Positions 15,426 through 24,499 of a DNA stretch of 44,687 nucleotides are shown piece after piece (within the stretch, counting starts at the first letter, position 1; each line of letters opens with the position of its first letter). The stretch covers positions 1 to 44,687 of IMG/VR virus record IMGVR_UViG_3300022072_000022. The stretch is one strand, 5' to 3'. This DNA comes from a virus. Below the pieces are notes generated by a model that saw nothing but the letters and a program-made list of their open reading frames with translations, was not told the origin of the DNA and searched no databases. A program made the position numbers and the translations under genes.

Positions 15426-15641
15426 ATGGCAAAGAAAAAACCAGAACAGAGCATAGGGCATAGATTTGAATTTCGCTTAAAGCCCTCTCTTCAAACCCGA
15501 AAGCAGCGCAGTAAGTGGGCAGCTATCACAGAGGACGACATGGCGAAGGTCAAGAAAATGGAGCCACACAGGTACGAGTTTCAAGAAATAGAGCCTCTAA
15601 AACCAACAGAAAACATGGTTGTAAAAGAAAAAGACGCTTAA
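15426..15641 (+). CDS. Small basic structural-module protein
   Basis: A 71-residue protein, Lys/Arg rich in its N-terminal half (KKKPEQSIGHRFEFRLK) and with Met-Glu-Pro and Glu-rich stretches at the end. It follows the previous gene by three bases and precedes the scaffold gene. No family recognised; a head-assembly accessory is possible from position. Confidence 0.6.
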   Translation: MAKKKPEQSIGHRFEFRLKPSLQTRKQRSKWAAITEDDMAKVKKMEPHRYEFQEIEPLKPTENMVVKEKDA

Positions 15642-15674
15642 ATTTTGCATATTAAATAAAAAAGGTATATATTT

Positions 15675-16586
15675 ATGAGTAACGATAATAACGAGAAATT
15701 ATATTCTCAAAAGGAAGTTTTAGAGATGTTCTCAAAATCTCTAGGTGTGAAAGAAACTACATTAGTGGATTCAGCCGAAGGAAAAGACCTAAGTACGTTA
15801 AACTCTATGTCTTCTTTTCTCAAAGAAGCAGGAGTTGAAAAACGGAATCAAGAATTTGACAAAGGTTTCGAGAAAGCAGCAAAAAAGAAAGAATCTTTAT
15901 TTAGAGAGGTTTTCCCAGATGTTGACTTTCAAGGAATGCAAATTGAAGATATGTTAATTCATATCCGAGATGTCGAAATAGCTAAGGCAAAACAAACAAA
16001 CAATAAGGAGGGTAAAGTTAGTACATTAGAGCAAGCTCTGGAAGTTCCTGCTATTAAGCAAGTTTTTGACAATTTAAAAACAAAAGCAGCAGCAGCAGAA
16101 AAGATTCAAGGGGATTTTGATAAATATCAAAAAGTATCAAAATTAAGCAACATTGCTATTGCTCAACTAGAAAAGGAAGGCGCACAATTTAGCTCCGATC
16201 CTGCAAGAAAGTTGAGACAAATAAAGCTAATAGAACAAGAGTTAGAAAGCTTAAACTTCAAGATGGATGAAAGCGGAAATCCTATTCTATTAGACTCTGA
16301 CAACCTACCTAAGCGCAATTTAAGCACAGGCGACGACTTTACTTTTAACGAATACTTAAAAGGTATTAGCCCTGTTGATTTTGCAGAAAAGGAAATTCAA
16401 AAACCTAAAAAAGAAACGCCAACGCCTAGAAATCCTTCTGGGAGTGATGGTAATACACACGGCTACACAGGTGGTCAATTAAAAGAGCTTACGGTGTCTG
16501 ATTATAATGCTGCAAAATCAGCGGGATTATCTGAAAAGGCTAATTTTATTAAAGAGCAAATGACAAATAACCTAAGTTCGGAATAA
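15675..16586 (+). CDS. Probable capsid scaffolding protein
   Basis: A 303-residue, highly charged and helical protein immediately upstream of the major capsid gene. Coiled-coil-like stretches (about 40-75 and 110-195), a Pro/Lys/Ser-rich linker (about 240-258) and a C-terminal helical segment are typical for scaffolds, whose C-terminus contacts the coat. No protease domain is visible, so the scaffold is probably released rather than cleaved. Position and composition, not family similarity, support the call. Confidence 0.7.
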   Translation: MSNDNNEKLYSQKEVLEMFSKSLGVKETTLVDSAEGKDLSTLNSMSSFLKEAGVEKRNQEFDKGFEKAAKKKESLFREVFPDVDFQGMQIEDMLIHIRDVEIAKAKQTNNKEGKVSTLEQALEVPAIKQVFDNLKTKAAAAEKIQGDFDKYQKVSKLSNIAIAQLEKEGAQFSSDPARKLRQIKLIEQELESLNFKMDESGNPILLDSDNLPKRNLSTGDDFTFNEYLKGISPVDFAEKEIQKPKKETPTPRNPSGSDGNTHGYTGGQLKELTVSDYNAAKSAGLSEKANFIKEQMTNNLSSE

Positions 16587-16610
16587 ATTATTAAACAAAA
16601 AGTATAAAAA

Positions 16611-17741
16611 ATGGCACAAGATTTAACAGCCTCGCAAATGCAAATAGTTCAAATGAATTTGGACGGCGTTTTCAAAAACAAGGCAACATTAAATCCAGAA
16701 TTGACAAAAACACCTGTTACGGGTCCTGCAATTCTGGAACGCCAATCGGCAGACGTTAGACCTCTTTTTGCTGGGTCTGGGAATGCTTGTGTTGGCACGG
16801 AATTATGGTATAGGGTAGCAAATAACACAACTGTTTCTACGGTTAGTGGCGCACCTATTCCGTCTGAATGTGACCTTACAAGCGGTGATGACATGAGTAC
16901 TCTAAAGCAAGAGTACCAATTTAATGCGTATGACAAGCAAAAAGTAGAGATTATCGACACTCCAGAGTGCGGTAACCTTGCTAAGTTCTCTGAAAATTCA
17001 GCGTTTTTAATTGCAAACAAGATGTCTTTAATGGCACAAGGTTACTCTAACTTTATTATTAGTCAATTAGACATTAATAAGTCAGTAACGAGCGCTAATA
17101 ATTTACCTGATGCCGTAACTATTAGCGGTGGTGGTGATTATCAAATTACAGATACCAGTTATTGGACTGGTATTGAAGCTGCTAAAATCATTCCTGTATT
17201 AGATCAATTAGCCTTTGTTAAAGGATTACCTAGTAATTACTATATCATCGCAGGACGTGCGCTTTCTATCCCTCGTGACTATGCAAGAGACAGAGCCGCT
17301 AATGATAATGAGCGTTCTTATATTCAAACTTTTAACCGTAGAGATATTGTTAATGATGTAAGGAGCTTAGATGAAATCATAACTGCGGAGGTTATTTACT
17401 TGATTGATCCTGCGGCTATGTTCGGTTATTTTTGGAATAAGTACGGTGAAGTACCAGTAAGTACTAATGATAAAAATAACACTATTGAGTTTTCTATTCC
17501 TTTTACATATTACGATATGTATCAAGACGGAAGCGACAACCAAAGACCTGTGCAATTTATCAGTAACGGTGCCTTAACAACTGCTCGTTTAGATGTTAGT
17601 TACCAAAAGGTTTGTACTGATGCAGACGCAAACGGTCACCGATCATATAAGCACGTTTATGAGATGGGGTATGTTAGTCAATTCGATTTTGTACCGTCAA
17701 CAGGGGATAATACGGGTGTAATTAGAGTAAATAAAGGATAG
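16611..17741 (+). CDS. Major capsid protein
   Basis: A 376-residue protein directly after the scaffold gene, with the length and mixed alpha/beta character of HK97-fold coat proteins. The N-terminal segment (about 1-45) would be the N-arm, the long charged helix region (SENSAFLIANKMSLMAQGY) the spine helix, and the C-terminal part with ITAEVIYLIDPAAMFGYF and the YQKVCTD strand the A and P domains. Codon use is regular, as for an abundant protein. What is odd is its place, about 4 kb after the tape measure rather than before the tail genes. Confidence 0.8.
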   Translation: MAQDLTASQMQIVQMNLDGVFKNKATLNPELTKTPVTGPAILERQSADVRPLFAGSGNACVGTELWYRVANNTTVSTVSGAPIPSECDLTSGDDMSTLKQEYQFNAYDKQKVEIIDTPECGNLAKFSENSAFLIANKMSLMAQGYSNFIISQLDINKSVTSANNLPDAVTISGGGDYQITDTSYWTGIEAAKIIPVLDQLAFVKGLPSNYYIIAGRALSIPRDYARDRAANDNERSYIQTFNRRDIVNDVRSLDEIITAEVIYLIDPAAMFGYFWNKYGEVPVSTNDKNNTIEFSIPFTYYDMYQDGSDNQRPVQFISNGALTTARLDVSYQKVCTDADANGHRSYKHVYEMGYVSQFDFVPSTGDNTGVIRVNKG

Positions 17742-17745
17742 AACT

Positions 17746-18906
17746 ATGAATTTAGACTGTTTAAATGATATTATAGGTCTTTCAGCAAGTAGCTGTAATT
17801 GTTGGGACTCTACGAAACCCGTAGATTTCAACGACCTAAACACGTCTACAAGTGGTCTTTACATAGCTCAAAGTGATACAATACCTTTAAGGTGGACTAA
17901 TAGTGCGGCAGATTGTGAAAACGGGGGAATATGGCAACTATTAGTCCACTCTTTATACGGGGCAGACAATAACGGTGGAGCGATACGAGATATCTTAAAA
18001 GATTATCTTACACTAACGCAAAGATCAAAAGTAGAACGTTTCGAGCCCTTTAATTTAATAGGGGACAAGTATTATAAGCTAAGTGAGGCTGTGAAGTCTA
18101 ATTATGCGGCTGTATATTTGGAGCCTTACGAAATTAAAGGTGGAAAGTTAAATATTGAATCTATTGAGATTGCTTTTCATTCTGGAATTACTGCGCCTGT
18201 AAGTATTGACATTACCTTATATTCATCCTTAGACCTCAATACACCTATTGCAACGGCAACGGCAAATGTAACAGGTAATAAAGAGTTCTTTAAAGCTACT
18301 TTTGCGAGTATTGTTACTATTGATTTCGGAAAAATAAGAACAGACAAAAATGAACGCCTGTTTTTTGCTTACGAAATTCCAGTAGGAGCAAAACCCGTAA
18401 GAAATGACACTTATATTCAGCCTTGTTGTAGTAAAAGTATTTACGACAGAAACCCTTATCTAAATATAATGTGTTTAGGGGGCGTTCAGTCGGATAGTAT
18501 AGCAAACTTAGATAGACCTATTATAAGTGCTGGGAGAATGCAAGGATTAGTTTTAAACGCATCTTTTGAGTGTGATTACTACTCCTGGCTTTGTCAGCTA
18601 TCACAGCAACCTAATCAAATATACTCGATTAACAATGGGCAAAGATTGCGCTTAGGGATGGGCTTAGCTGATACGATCCAAGCAAAGGCGTTAATAAACT
18701 TAATTGAATCCTTATTAAATAGCAGTAGGATAAATGACTTCACCTTATTGCAAGATGATAAACAAATTTACAGAAAATTAAACCACTATAAAAAGGTGTA
18801 TGAAAACGGGCTTAAAAACCTAGTTTATTATATGCCCTCTGATGTTTCCGACTGTTTGCAATGTGCAGATAATGAGATAATAGTTAGAGGTGAGATTTTA
18901 GTATAA
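17746..18906 (+). CDS. Cys-rich structural protein of unknown role
   Basis: A 386-residue protein four bases after the capsid gene. The N-terminus carries several Cys residues (SSCNCW), more occur in the middle (QPCCSK) and near the end (SDCLQCADNE). The central part is beta-rich. Its co-location with the capsid gene suggests an abundant virion protein such as a head decoration, connector or tail component. I cannot name a family. Confidence 0.65.
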   Translation: MNLDCLNDIIGLSASSCNCWDSTKPVDFNDLNTSTSGLYIAQSDTIPLRWTNSAADCENGGIWQLLVHSLYGADNNGGAIRDILKDYLTLTQRSKVERFEPFNLIGDKYYKLSEAVKSNYAAVYLEPYEIKGGKLNIESIEIAFHSGITAPVSIDITLYSSLDLNTPIATATANVTGNKEFFKATFASIVTIDFGKIRTDKNERLFFAYEIPVGAKPVRNDTYIQPCCSKSIYDRNPYLNIMCLGGVQSDSIANLDRPIISAGRMQGLVLNASFECDYYSWLCQLSQQPNQIYSINNGQRLRLGMGLADTIQAKALINLIESLLNSSRINDFTLLQDDKQIYRKLNHYKKVYENGLKNLVYYMPSDVSDCLQCADNEIIVRGEILV

Positions 18907-18920
18907 AAAAATAAAACAAA

Positions 18921-19502
18921 ATGAGTACTCAAAATTTTTCAATTGACTGTTTAGATGTCCTTTGCCCCGATGGTTTACTAGGTGCGGCAGGAGTTTCTAA
19001 TAAGTTTTGTGATGAGCCAGAACAGTCCGAGGTTAACAGCCTTGTAATGTGGCATCCAACACTAGGCACAGCGCCTTCGAATTGGGGTCCTTCTATGGTC
19101 TTAGCCGATTTCACAATAGACAATGCAAATGCTGACGACACAGCACAGAAGCGTTTTTTTGGGCGTGGCAACTTAGGAGCTAGTGAGTCTCTAGAGGTTC
19201 CAACTAACGACTTTAATCAAGCGCAATTAAGAAGAACTTTTACGCTTAATTTCGTTATTTTTAAAACCGATCTATTAACAAGGGATTACTTTAGAAAAAT
19301 CCAATGCGGCAAGATAAAGCCTTATTTCGATTTTACAACCGTGGAACAAAATATCTTTGGCGCTGATGGAGGTATTAAACCGACAAAGTACAATATTGAT
19401 ATGCCTTTAGAGGAAGGCGAAGAAAGTATCGAGCAAATAACTATTGAGATTCAATGGAAAGCTAAGGTTTCTCCAGATAAATACATTAGTCCTTTAGAAT
19501 AA
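18921..19502 (+). CDS. Candidate major tail (tube) protein
   Basis: A 193-residue beta-rich protein whose size and strand pattern (RRTFTLNFVIFKTD; ESIEQITIEIQWKAKV) would suit a tail tube subunit. The N-terminus has two Cys residues in SIDCLDVLCPDG. It is the last gene before a strong terminator, so its mRNA shares the capsid transcript, as expected for an abundant virion protein. No firm family match; a baseplate or decoration protein is the alternative. Confidence 0.5.
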   Translation: MSTQNFSIDCLDVLCPDGLLGAAGVSNKFCDEPEQSEVNSLVMWHPTLGTAPSNWGPSMVLADFTIDNANADDTAQKRFFGRGNLGASESLEVPTNDFNQAQLRRTFTLNFVIFKTDLLTRDYFRKIQCGKIKPYFDFTTVEQNIFGADGGIKPTKYNIDMPLEEGEESIEQITIEIQWKAKVSPDKYISPLE

Positions 19503-19531
19503 ACGTTACTTATCTATTTATATACACGAAG

Positions 19532-19571
19532 ATAACCCGCTTGGCTTTTGTTGGGTGGGTTATTCTTTTTT
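19532..19571 (+). terminator. Rho-independent terminator
   Basis: ATAACCCGC (19532-19540) pairs with GTGGGTTAT (19555-19563) over 9 bp with one G-T, followed by TCTTTTTT. It ends the capsid-region transcript. Confidence 0.8.
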
Positions 19572-19588
19572 ATTGAGCAATTGAACAA

Positions 19589-21154
19589 ATGGGAAGACCT
19601 GCAAGAATAACGGCATACAATAAAAATCTATCACAGGGCGCTTGTTCTGATTTTAGCTTAAATACGTATTGGGGTGGAGGGTATAAAAATATTTTCTACC
19701 TGTGTGGTGATGAAGGGAGACCGACGTTTGAGGACACAATAGAAACGGTTGTTGACGCTAAGGGGCAAAATATAAGGACTCAAAATACAACGCTAATTAA
19801 GTATAATTTAACTCTTTTAGCTATAAGCCCGTTATTGCAGTTCTTAAAAACAATAGACAAGCACGATGTAAAAGAGTTAGAATATCTTGATACGGGCGAT
19901 AAGTACATAATTACTAATATTGACATGAACGACCAGGGAGAAAGATTAAACCCTGTTCATTTGGTAGAAATAACGTTTGAAGATGAACCAGTTAGTCTTG
20001 TTAGTGATAATGTAATGATCTTAAATAGTGCAAAAAAGGCTTTTTGGGATAATGACAATAACGGTAGTCAAGACTTGGACGGACTAGCTTTCTTTAACAA
20101 CGCATTACCTAATACTTATTTTTCTACATGGCAACTATACTTTGAGTCTGACGGGATAACACCAACAGCAACGGGAAATGTTGTTATTAGGGTGTACGCT
20201 GAGTCTCCTTTATCAACGCCAACTAATCTAATTGAATCTTTAATAGGTGTATTCCGGGGCGAATTTGGAGACCTTTTTTCTGACTCTACAAAATGGCAAT
20301 CAACGCAAAATATTTGGGATTATTTCGACTTATCTAATAAGGTCCAACACAATGGAGAAGTAAGGTTTGATAAGCAACAATTCGCCAAGGATAACGGGTA
20401 CTTTAGTAATGAAACGGAAGAACGAGCCGTTAATTTGCGCTATGAGCTTTCTATAAACGGGAGTACACCACAAAAAACTAATCTAGCTTTAGTTTACACG
20501 ATCTGGGGTGCTTTAAGTTCTTCAGGTGTACAAAGTGCGGTTAGTGGTGAATACGGAATCGTGACAGTAGGAAAAACAGACCAGAAGAACACACTATCTA
20601 CTTATATAGATTCTTACGTTCCTCTCCCTTCTGGAACTTCGATAACAGTTAGAAGCCCTGTTTTGTCGTCTTTTACCAACTTTTCAAACACCTACATAGC
20701 GAACACAGCGCCAAATGATGAAACGGTGTACAATGGCAGCTTTACAACGCCTAGCGGCTATATTGGAAAAAATCAAAGAGGGAGCTTTGATAATGACAAT
20801 TATACTTTTGGTATAAACCCAGCAGCGCCCGTTTTTCACACATCTAACGTGCTTTCTTTTAATACAGGCATTACGCCATTAGAATTTACTTTCTTTTGGA
20901 AATATGACAGGATTACAAGCGCAGGGGGGTTTCCATTAATCGGAGACACAACAGGCGCTAATGATTCGACAATAAAATTAGATGGTGTTTTAGTTGCTAT
21001 TCCTCCGATCTTAGCAGCGACACAGCAGATTTTCGGAAGTCAAGCGATACTATTACCAGATACAGGCGTTCATACTGTAGAAATGTTAAGCCCAACAACA
21101 GGCGGTTATGATATTTACACAGATTTTCAAGTACAAGCCAAACCACTTTATTAA
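19589..21154 (+). CDS. Tail-tip/adsorption structural protein candidate
   Basis: A 521-residue, Ser/Thr/Asn/Gly-rich beta protein. The first about 150 residues form one block (RPARITAYNKNLSQGACSDF), and the rest reads as repeated beta domains as found in distal tail or fibre proteins. It begins a new transcription unit after the terminator at 19532-19571 and is followed without gap by three more small tail-like genes. Host recognition is inferred from composition and order. Confidence 0.6.
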   Translation: MGRPARITAYNKNLSQGACSDFSLNTYWGGGYKNIFYLCGDEGRPTFEDTIETVVDAKGQNIRTQNTTLIKYNLTLLAISPLLQFLKTIDKHDVKELEYLDTGDKYIITNIDMNDQGERLNPVHLVEITFEDEPVSLVSDNVMILNSAKKAFWDNDNNGSQDLDGLAFFNNALPNTYFSTWQLYFESDGITPTATGNVVIRVYAESPLSTPTNLIESLIGVFRGEFGDLFSDSTKWQSTQNIWDYFDLSNKVQHNGEVRFDKQQFAKDNGYFSNETEERAVNLRYELSINGSTPQKTNLALVYTIWGALSSSGVQSAVSGEYGIVTVGKTDQKNTLSTYIDSYVPLPSGTSITVRSPVLSSFTNFSNTYIANTAPNDETVYNGSFTTPSGYIGKNQRGSFDNDNYTFGINPAAPVFHTSNVLSFNTGITPLEFTFFWKYDRITSAGGFPLIGDTTGANDSTIKLDGVLVAIPPILAATQQIFGSQAILLPDTGVHTVEMLSPTTGGYDIYTDFQVQAKPLY

Positions 21155-21531
21155 TGAATTTACAATTATCTAGTAAAGATGATTTAACCTTAGATTTAGG
21201 GTTTTGTTTCTACACAACAAACTTAGAGACCGAAACCATAGATAAGACTATAATCATCAATCCAAAGCTTAATTTTGGATATTGGTCAAAAAAACTTTTA
21301 AGCGCCTTAAATAGCGGCCTAATTAGTCAAGTGATCTACGATGCAATAAAAGAGAATGAGAACGAAACGAAGCAATACCACACACTAGAAACGGGTTTTT
21401 CTTTAGATAAGAATGTGTTAATTAATTTAATACAAAGCTTTGGATTACTCGGCATTACAACTAGTGGGGATTCTTACGGTATACTCGTTCAATTAAACGA
21501 ATTAAATTATCAATTAATTTCAAAAGTATAA
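21154..21531 (+). CDS. Unknown protein in the tail-fibre cluster
   Basis: A 125-residue protein with one-base stop/start overlap with the gene before it and two bases before the next. Mixed helix and strand content, no recognised motif. The context suggests a fibre assembly factor or minor tail protein. Confidence 0.6.
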   Translation: MNLQLSSKDDLTLDLGFCFYTTNLETETIDKTIIINPKLNFGYWSKKLLSALNSGLISQVIYDAIKENENETKQYHTLETGFSLDKNVLINLIQSFGLLGITTSGDSYGILVQLNELNYQLISKV

Positions 21532-21532
21532 A

Positions 21533-22654
21533 ATGGCAATTTTAATACAAAAACAGTCTGGCACGGTCAATATTATTGACACGGATAGACCAACAGGAGA
21601 GCAAATAGCTTTATCTATAAGTCTTGACTCTACGGCAAGCCCTTTTCCAAGGTCGGGCGATGATTTCGACTATATTCAAACGTATGACTCTAGGGGGAAT
21701 ACTATTTATAAAGTTGTTTTAGATGGTGTTTTACAATACCAAGACGAAGGGGGCAGCCCTGCAACATGGGGCGGCACTTTGGATGAGTTAAACAACAAGC
21801 TCAATAACGAGTACTTTGTACAAGCCTCTGGGGGTGGTGGCGGTGGTAGCGTCGTAGTATCAAATAATACAGACCCATCAACAGCAACGGCACAACAGGA
21901 TCAAACCGACCTTTTAAACGACCTTAGCGATGATACGAAAAGAAGAGTAACGGGCAAGGTTGTTGAGCTTGCAAATGACACAGGCGGCAACTGGGTTGGG
22001 TTCCCTTTAGAATTAGCCGAAATAATCATCTTTGTAAATGGAGCAGGCACAAGCTACCCTTTAAACGATGTAGAAAGCACCAATAGCAAAGACCTTGCAA
22101 ATCAATTAAACATTGTTCAAAGCGTCCTTTCTTTTGACTATATCGAAGGTTCGGACGAAATTGTATTTAATGGTGTAAGTTCGTCTAGTGTTGAGGTTAC
22201 AGGAATAACGCTTGAAGATAATAATTCTGGTACATTAGAATATTCTGGATTTCCAGATAGCGTCGATATGGCTACGGGTTCGGTGCAGCAATTGGTGCTT
22301 TTGGCGCAAAAGAACGAGCAGCAAATAAAACAATTAATAGACTCAAATCCCGTAATAGATAAAACAATTAGCCTTTCTTATACAGGCAATTTAGAATATA
22401 ACTTAACCGCTAATGCAGATATTGACGGAAAGTTAATTCCAACGGGCTCTTTTGGAGATATTGTATCTATACAAGACTTAGACGCTGGTAATGTAAATTA
22501 CAGGTTCGACGGGGGAACGCCAAGCGCAAATTACCCAACTATGAACGGTAACCGTGCCTTTGATCGCTTAGTAAATGTTGATTTCAATACATTTAGAATT
22601 AAAGCGGGGGCTGGCGGTGCTGCATATACGATAATTATTAACTTATACAAATAA
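21533..22654 (+). CDS. Tail-fibre-like protein with glycine linker
   Basis: A 373-residue protein with a modular look: N-terminal domain (about 1-97), a glycine linker (SGGGGGGS at about 99-106), a helical segment (AQQDQTDLLNDLSDDTKRRV), a beta domain, a short coiled-coil-like helix (QQLVLLAQKNEQQIKQLIDS) and a C-terminal beta domain with small residues. Such a build is usual for trimeric fibre or baseplate-attached proteins. No receptor-binding family was recognised. Confidence 0.6.
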   Translation: MAILIQKQSGTVNIIDTDRPTGEQIALSISLDSTASPFPRSGDDFDYIQTYDSRGNTIYKVVLDGVLQYQDEGGSPATWGGTLDELNNKLNNEYFVQASGGGGGGSVVVSNNTDPSTATAQQDQTDLLNDLSDDTKRRVTGKVVELANDTGGNWVGFPLELAEIIIFVNGAGTSYPLNDVESTNSKDLANQLNIVQSVLSFDYIEGSDEIVFNGVSSSSVEVTGITLEDNNSGTLEYSGFPDSVDMATGSVQQLVLLAQKNEQQIKQLIDSNPVIDKTISLSYTGNLEYNLTANADIDGKLIPTGSFGDIVSIQDLDAGNVNYRFDGGTPSANYPTMNGNRAFDRLVNVDFNTFRIKAGAGGAAYTIIINLYK

Positions 22655-22661
22655 ATAACTC

Positions 22662-23042
22662 ATGGCAAATATAATAATAGGAAAAGTTTACGCTTGTACT
22701 AATCATTTTTTTATAGAAAATACATTAGGTGTAGGTGTGAAGGTTTCTAGGGAAATGTTGCACTTTAATCAAATAGAAAAGATTAACCAGTTTCACGACC
22801 CGACAAAAGCAGATTACGAAGGGGAAATTTACGCTTATTTTTCTGGGAAGAATCAACTTGCAAACTTTAATCTAGATGCAACGGAGGGATTACCCGACCC
22901 AGTAAACGATCATTATGCTATAGAATTTTATCCTGCGGGGTCATTGGTTGGTGCAACGGGAATAGTAGTAACAAGCAATAAGGTTTTTGCTGAATACCTA
23001 TATATTGCGATGGGTGCAGATAATGCGGCTATATCTTTTTAA
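22662..23042 (+). CDS. Small virion-associated protein candidate
   Basis: A 126-residue protein with beta-rich composition and a hydrophobic C-terminal part. It is last in the fibre cluster. The C-terminal strands (ATGIVVTSNKVFAEYLYIAMG) resemble the ends of jelly-roll-like tip proteins, but no family is named. Confidence 0.55.
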   Translation: MANIIIGKVYACTNHFFIENTLGVGVKVSREMLHFNQIEKINQFHDPTKADYEGEIYAYFSGKNQLANFNLDATEGLPDPVNDHYAIEFYPAGSLVGATGIVVTSNKVFAEYLYIAMGADNAAISF

Positions 23043-23058
23043 TAATAGTAAAAAACTT

Positions 23059-23066
23059 TATATTTA
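23059..23066 (+). promoter_or_regulatory. Possible -7 box of a late promoter
   Basis: TATATTTA fits TAnnTTTR and lies 44 bases before the start at 23111. A clear TTTG -33 box is missing (T-run at 23035-23040 in the right place), so support is weak. Confidence 0.3.
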
Positions 23067-23110
23067 CAGAAGATAGGTTATTAAAGTAGAATGTTTTAAA
23101 TTTGGGTAGT

Positions 23111-23428
23111 ATGGAGATGTTAAGCGGTGTATATTGGGGGCAAATGTTTTGGGGGTGCTTGACATTGTTTTTTCTGGTTTTATTTTTTTACAAGGCTTTG
23201 AAGAAGTTTGAACAAACTGCCGTTTCTTGGTATTTTAGAATGACCTCTCACTTAGATGTAGAAAGAGATTTTTCTAATAGGGATTTATTAAAAGAGATCA
23301 ACTATTCACTAAGAGAACTAAAAGGGGAAATAATGTTAATAACAAGCGACTCAAAAAAACCATTAAGGAAACAGCTAGAGGAAATGCAAGGTATTTTAGA
23401 CGAAATTAAATCAAGGATAGATGAATAA
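23111..23428 (+). CDS. Membrane-anchored coiled-coil protein, possible holin/spanin-type
   Basis: A 105-residue protein starting at ATG 23111; a TTG nine bases upstream in the same frame is less likely. One transmembrane helix lies near the N-terminus (about 8-28, MFWGCLTLFFLVLFFYKAL) and the rest is a charged coiled coil (about 55-105). This is the shape of inner-membrane spanins or of small type-III-like holins. It overlaps the next small membrane gene by eight bases. A lysis role is inference, because the recognisable endolysin is on the other strand. Confidence 0.6.
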   Translation: MEMLSGVYWGQMFWGCLTLFFLVLFFYKALKKFEQTAVSWYFRMTSHLDVERDFSNRDLLKEINYSLRELKGEIMLITSDSKKPLRKQLEEMQGILDEIKSRIDE

Positions 23429-23645
23429 GTGGATAGAGAAAATGAGTAAAACGCAAGCTTTAACCCTTGCTTTTGTGTGCTATTTAGGATTTACGGCTAG
23501 TACCTTTGGGTTTCCCATTGTAAAAATAGAAGCTGCTGTAATAGCTGTTTGGAATGATGTTTTCAAAACCTTTGATTTAAAACAAAAATTTCACGGAGAC
23601 AAAAAATTTAACCCAGATAATTTTGTAAATTTAAAATTCAAATAA
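23421..23645 (+). CDS. Small single-span membrane protein
   Basis: A 74-residue protein with one hydrophobic stretch (about 12-33, LTLAFVCYLGFTASTFGFPIV) and a basic, Phe-rich tail. The start lies within the preceding coiled-coil membrane gene, suggesting coupled synthesis of two membrane partners. Holin or lysis accessory is possible; no family recognised. Confidence 0.6.
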   Translation: MNKWIEKMSKTQALTLAFVCYLGFTASTFGFPIVKIEAAVIAVWNDVFKTFDLKQKFHGDKKFNPDNFVNLKFK

Positions 23646-23647
23646 AA

Positions 23648-23947
23648 ATGGCTTTAGAATACGTATCATCAGAGATAGAAAACGGGCTTACGTCTGTTAA
23701 TTACAAGAACACGGAAAACGGAAATATTGGGTATTTCAATATTTTAGAAATTATTGAGCATCCCCAGGAGCCAACAAAGTATAAATTTAATATTGGTGGT
23801 ATTACGCCTTGTGACACGGCATTTACAAAGAATGACATAGTAGCAACGAAAGACGCACTAGAAACGGAATCAACGGTTGATCCTGCAAAAGTCTTCTATT
23901 TTGTTGCAAGTGTTTTGAAGCGTATTATTTGCCCTAATTGTATGTAA
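23648..23947 (+). CDS. Unknown 99-residue protein ending in CPNCM
   Basis: A protein with beta-rich N-terminal half and a helical C-terminus that ends ICPNCM, a CxxC pair that could hold metal or form a disulfide. It is the last gene of the rightward structural module, thirteen bases before the bidirectional terminator. Function unknown. Confidence 0.6.
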   Translation: MALEYVSSEIENGLTSVNYKNTENGNIGYFNILEIIEHPQEPTKYKFNIGGITPCDTAFTKNDIVATKDALETESTVDPAKVFYFVASVLKRIICPNCM

Positions 23948-23960
23948 TTCTTTCTACGTT

Positions 23961-23996
23961 AAAAGCCCCTTACTTTGATTAGTGAGGGGCTTTTTT
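23961..23996. terminator. Bidirectional terminator between convergent genes
   Basis: A 14-bp stem, 23961-23974 with 23981-23994 (one G-T pair), loop TTGATT, flanked by an A-run on the left and a T-run on the right. It can stop the virion transcript (+) and the leftward transcript (-), whose last gene ends at 23998. Confidence 0.9.
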
Positions 23997-23997
23997 G

Positions 23998-24498
23998 TTA
24001 AAATATCTGATTCATCCCCATTATAATCTCCGCCCCTCCTTTATAACCTTTTTGGAAATGAAAATTACCAACCGAAAATCCAAAAGGAAAGTTTATTAGC
24101 GTACCACTACCATAAACTACCATACTTTTAATGCCTCCGTATTTACTTATCCTATCCATAATAATTTGTCTTTGAAAAACTTTATTAGTAGGAACAAGAA
24201 AAGATACATTGTCAGCTAAATTAAAAGAATGCTGCAGAAACTCTTCAAAAATACTATAAGGAGGGTTGCCAATAATCCAGTCCATTTTTTTGTTATAATG
24301 TAAAAAGTCAGTTCCCTCTTGTAGTTCGCAGTATTCTGAACCAAAAGGCAATTGATCAAAAAAAGACCCATCTCCCTTGCATGGATCTAAAATTTTGCCA
24401 GAAGGTTTTAATTGAGATATAATTTGTTTAGATACGTACCTTGGAGTATAAACAACATCTGCTTCTAATGGCTTCGTTTTAAATAGCTTTCCTTGCAT
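23998..24498 (-). CDS. Adenine-specific DNA methyltransferase, short form
   Basis: A 166-residue protein with the two hallmark motifs of amino-methyltransferases: the S-adenosylmethionine motif ILDPCKGDGSFF (about 36-47) and the catalytic NPPY (78-81). The N-terminal VYTPRYVSKQII also fits. There is no separate target-recognition domain and no restriction gene nearby, so it is an orphan enzyme of minimal size, probably protecting phage DNA from restriction or marking it. It is encoded two bases after the GIY-YIG endonuclease and shares its promoter. Confidence 0.85.
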   Translation of the reverse strand: MQGKLFKTKPLEADVVYTPRYVSKQIISQLKPSGKILDPCKGDGSFFDQLPFGSEYCELQEGTDFLHYNKKMDWIIGNPPYSIFEEFLQHSFNLADNVSFLVPTNKVFQRQIIMDRISKYGGIKSMVVYGSGTLINFPFGFSVGNFHFQKGYKGGAEIIMGMNQIF

Positions 24499-24499
24499 T

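Noticed and set aside
15644-15675. TTTG-N20-TATATTTA promoter before the scaffold gene
   Set aside because: Spacing is perfect, but the -7 box overlaps the ATG at 15675, so the transcript would lack the start codon.
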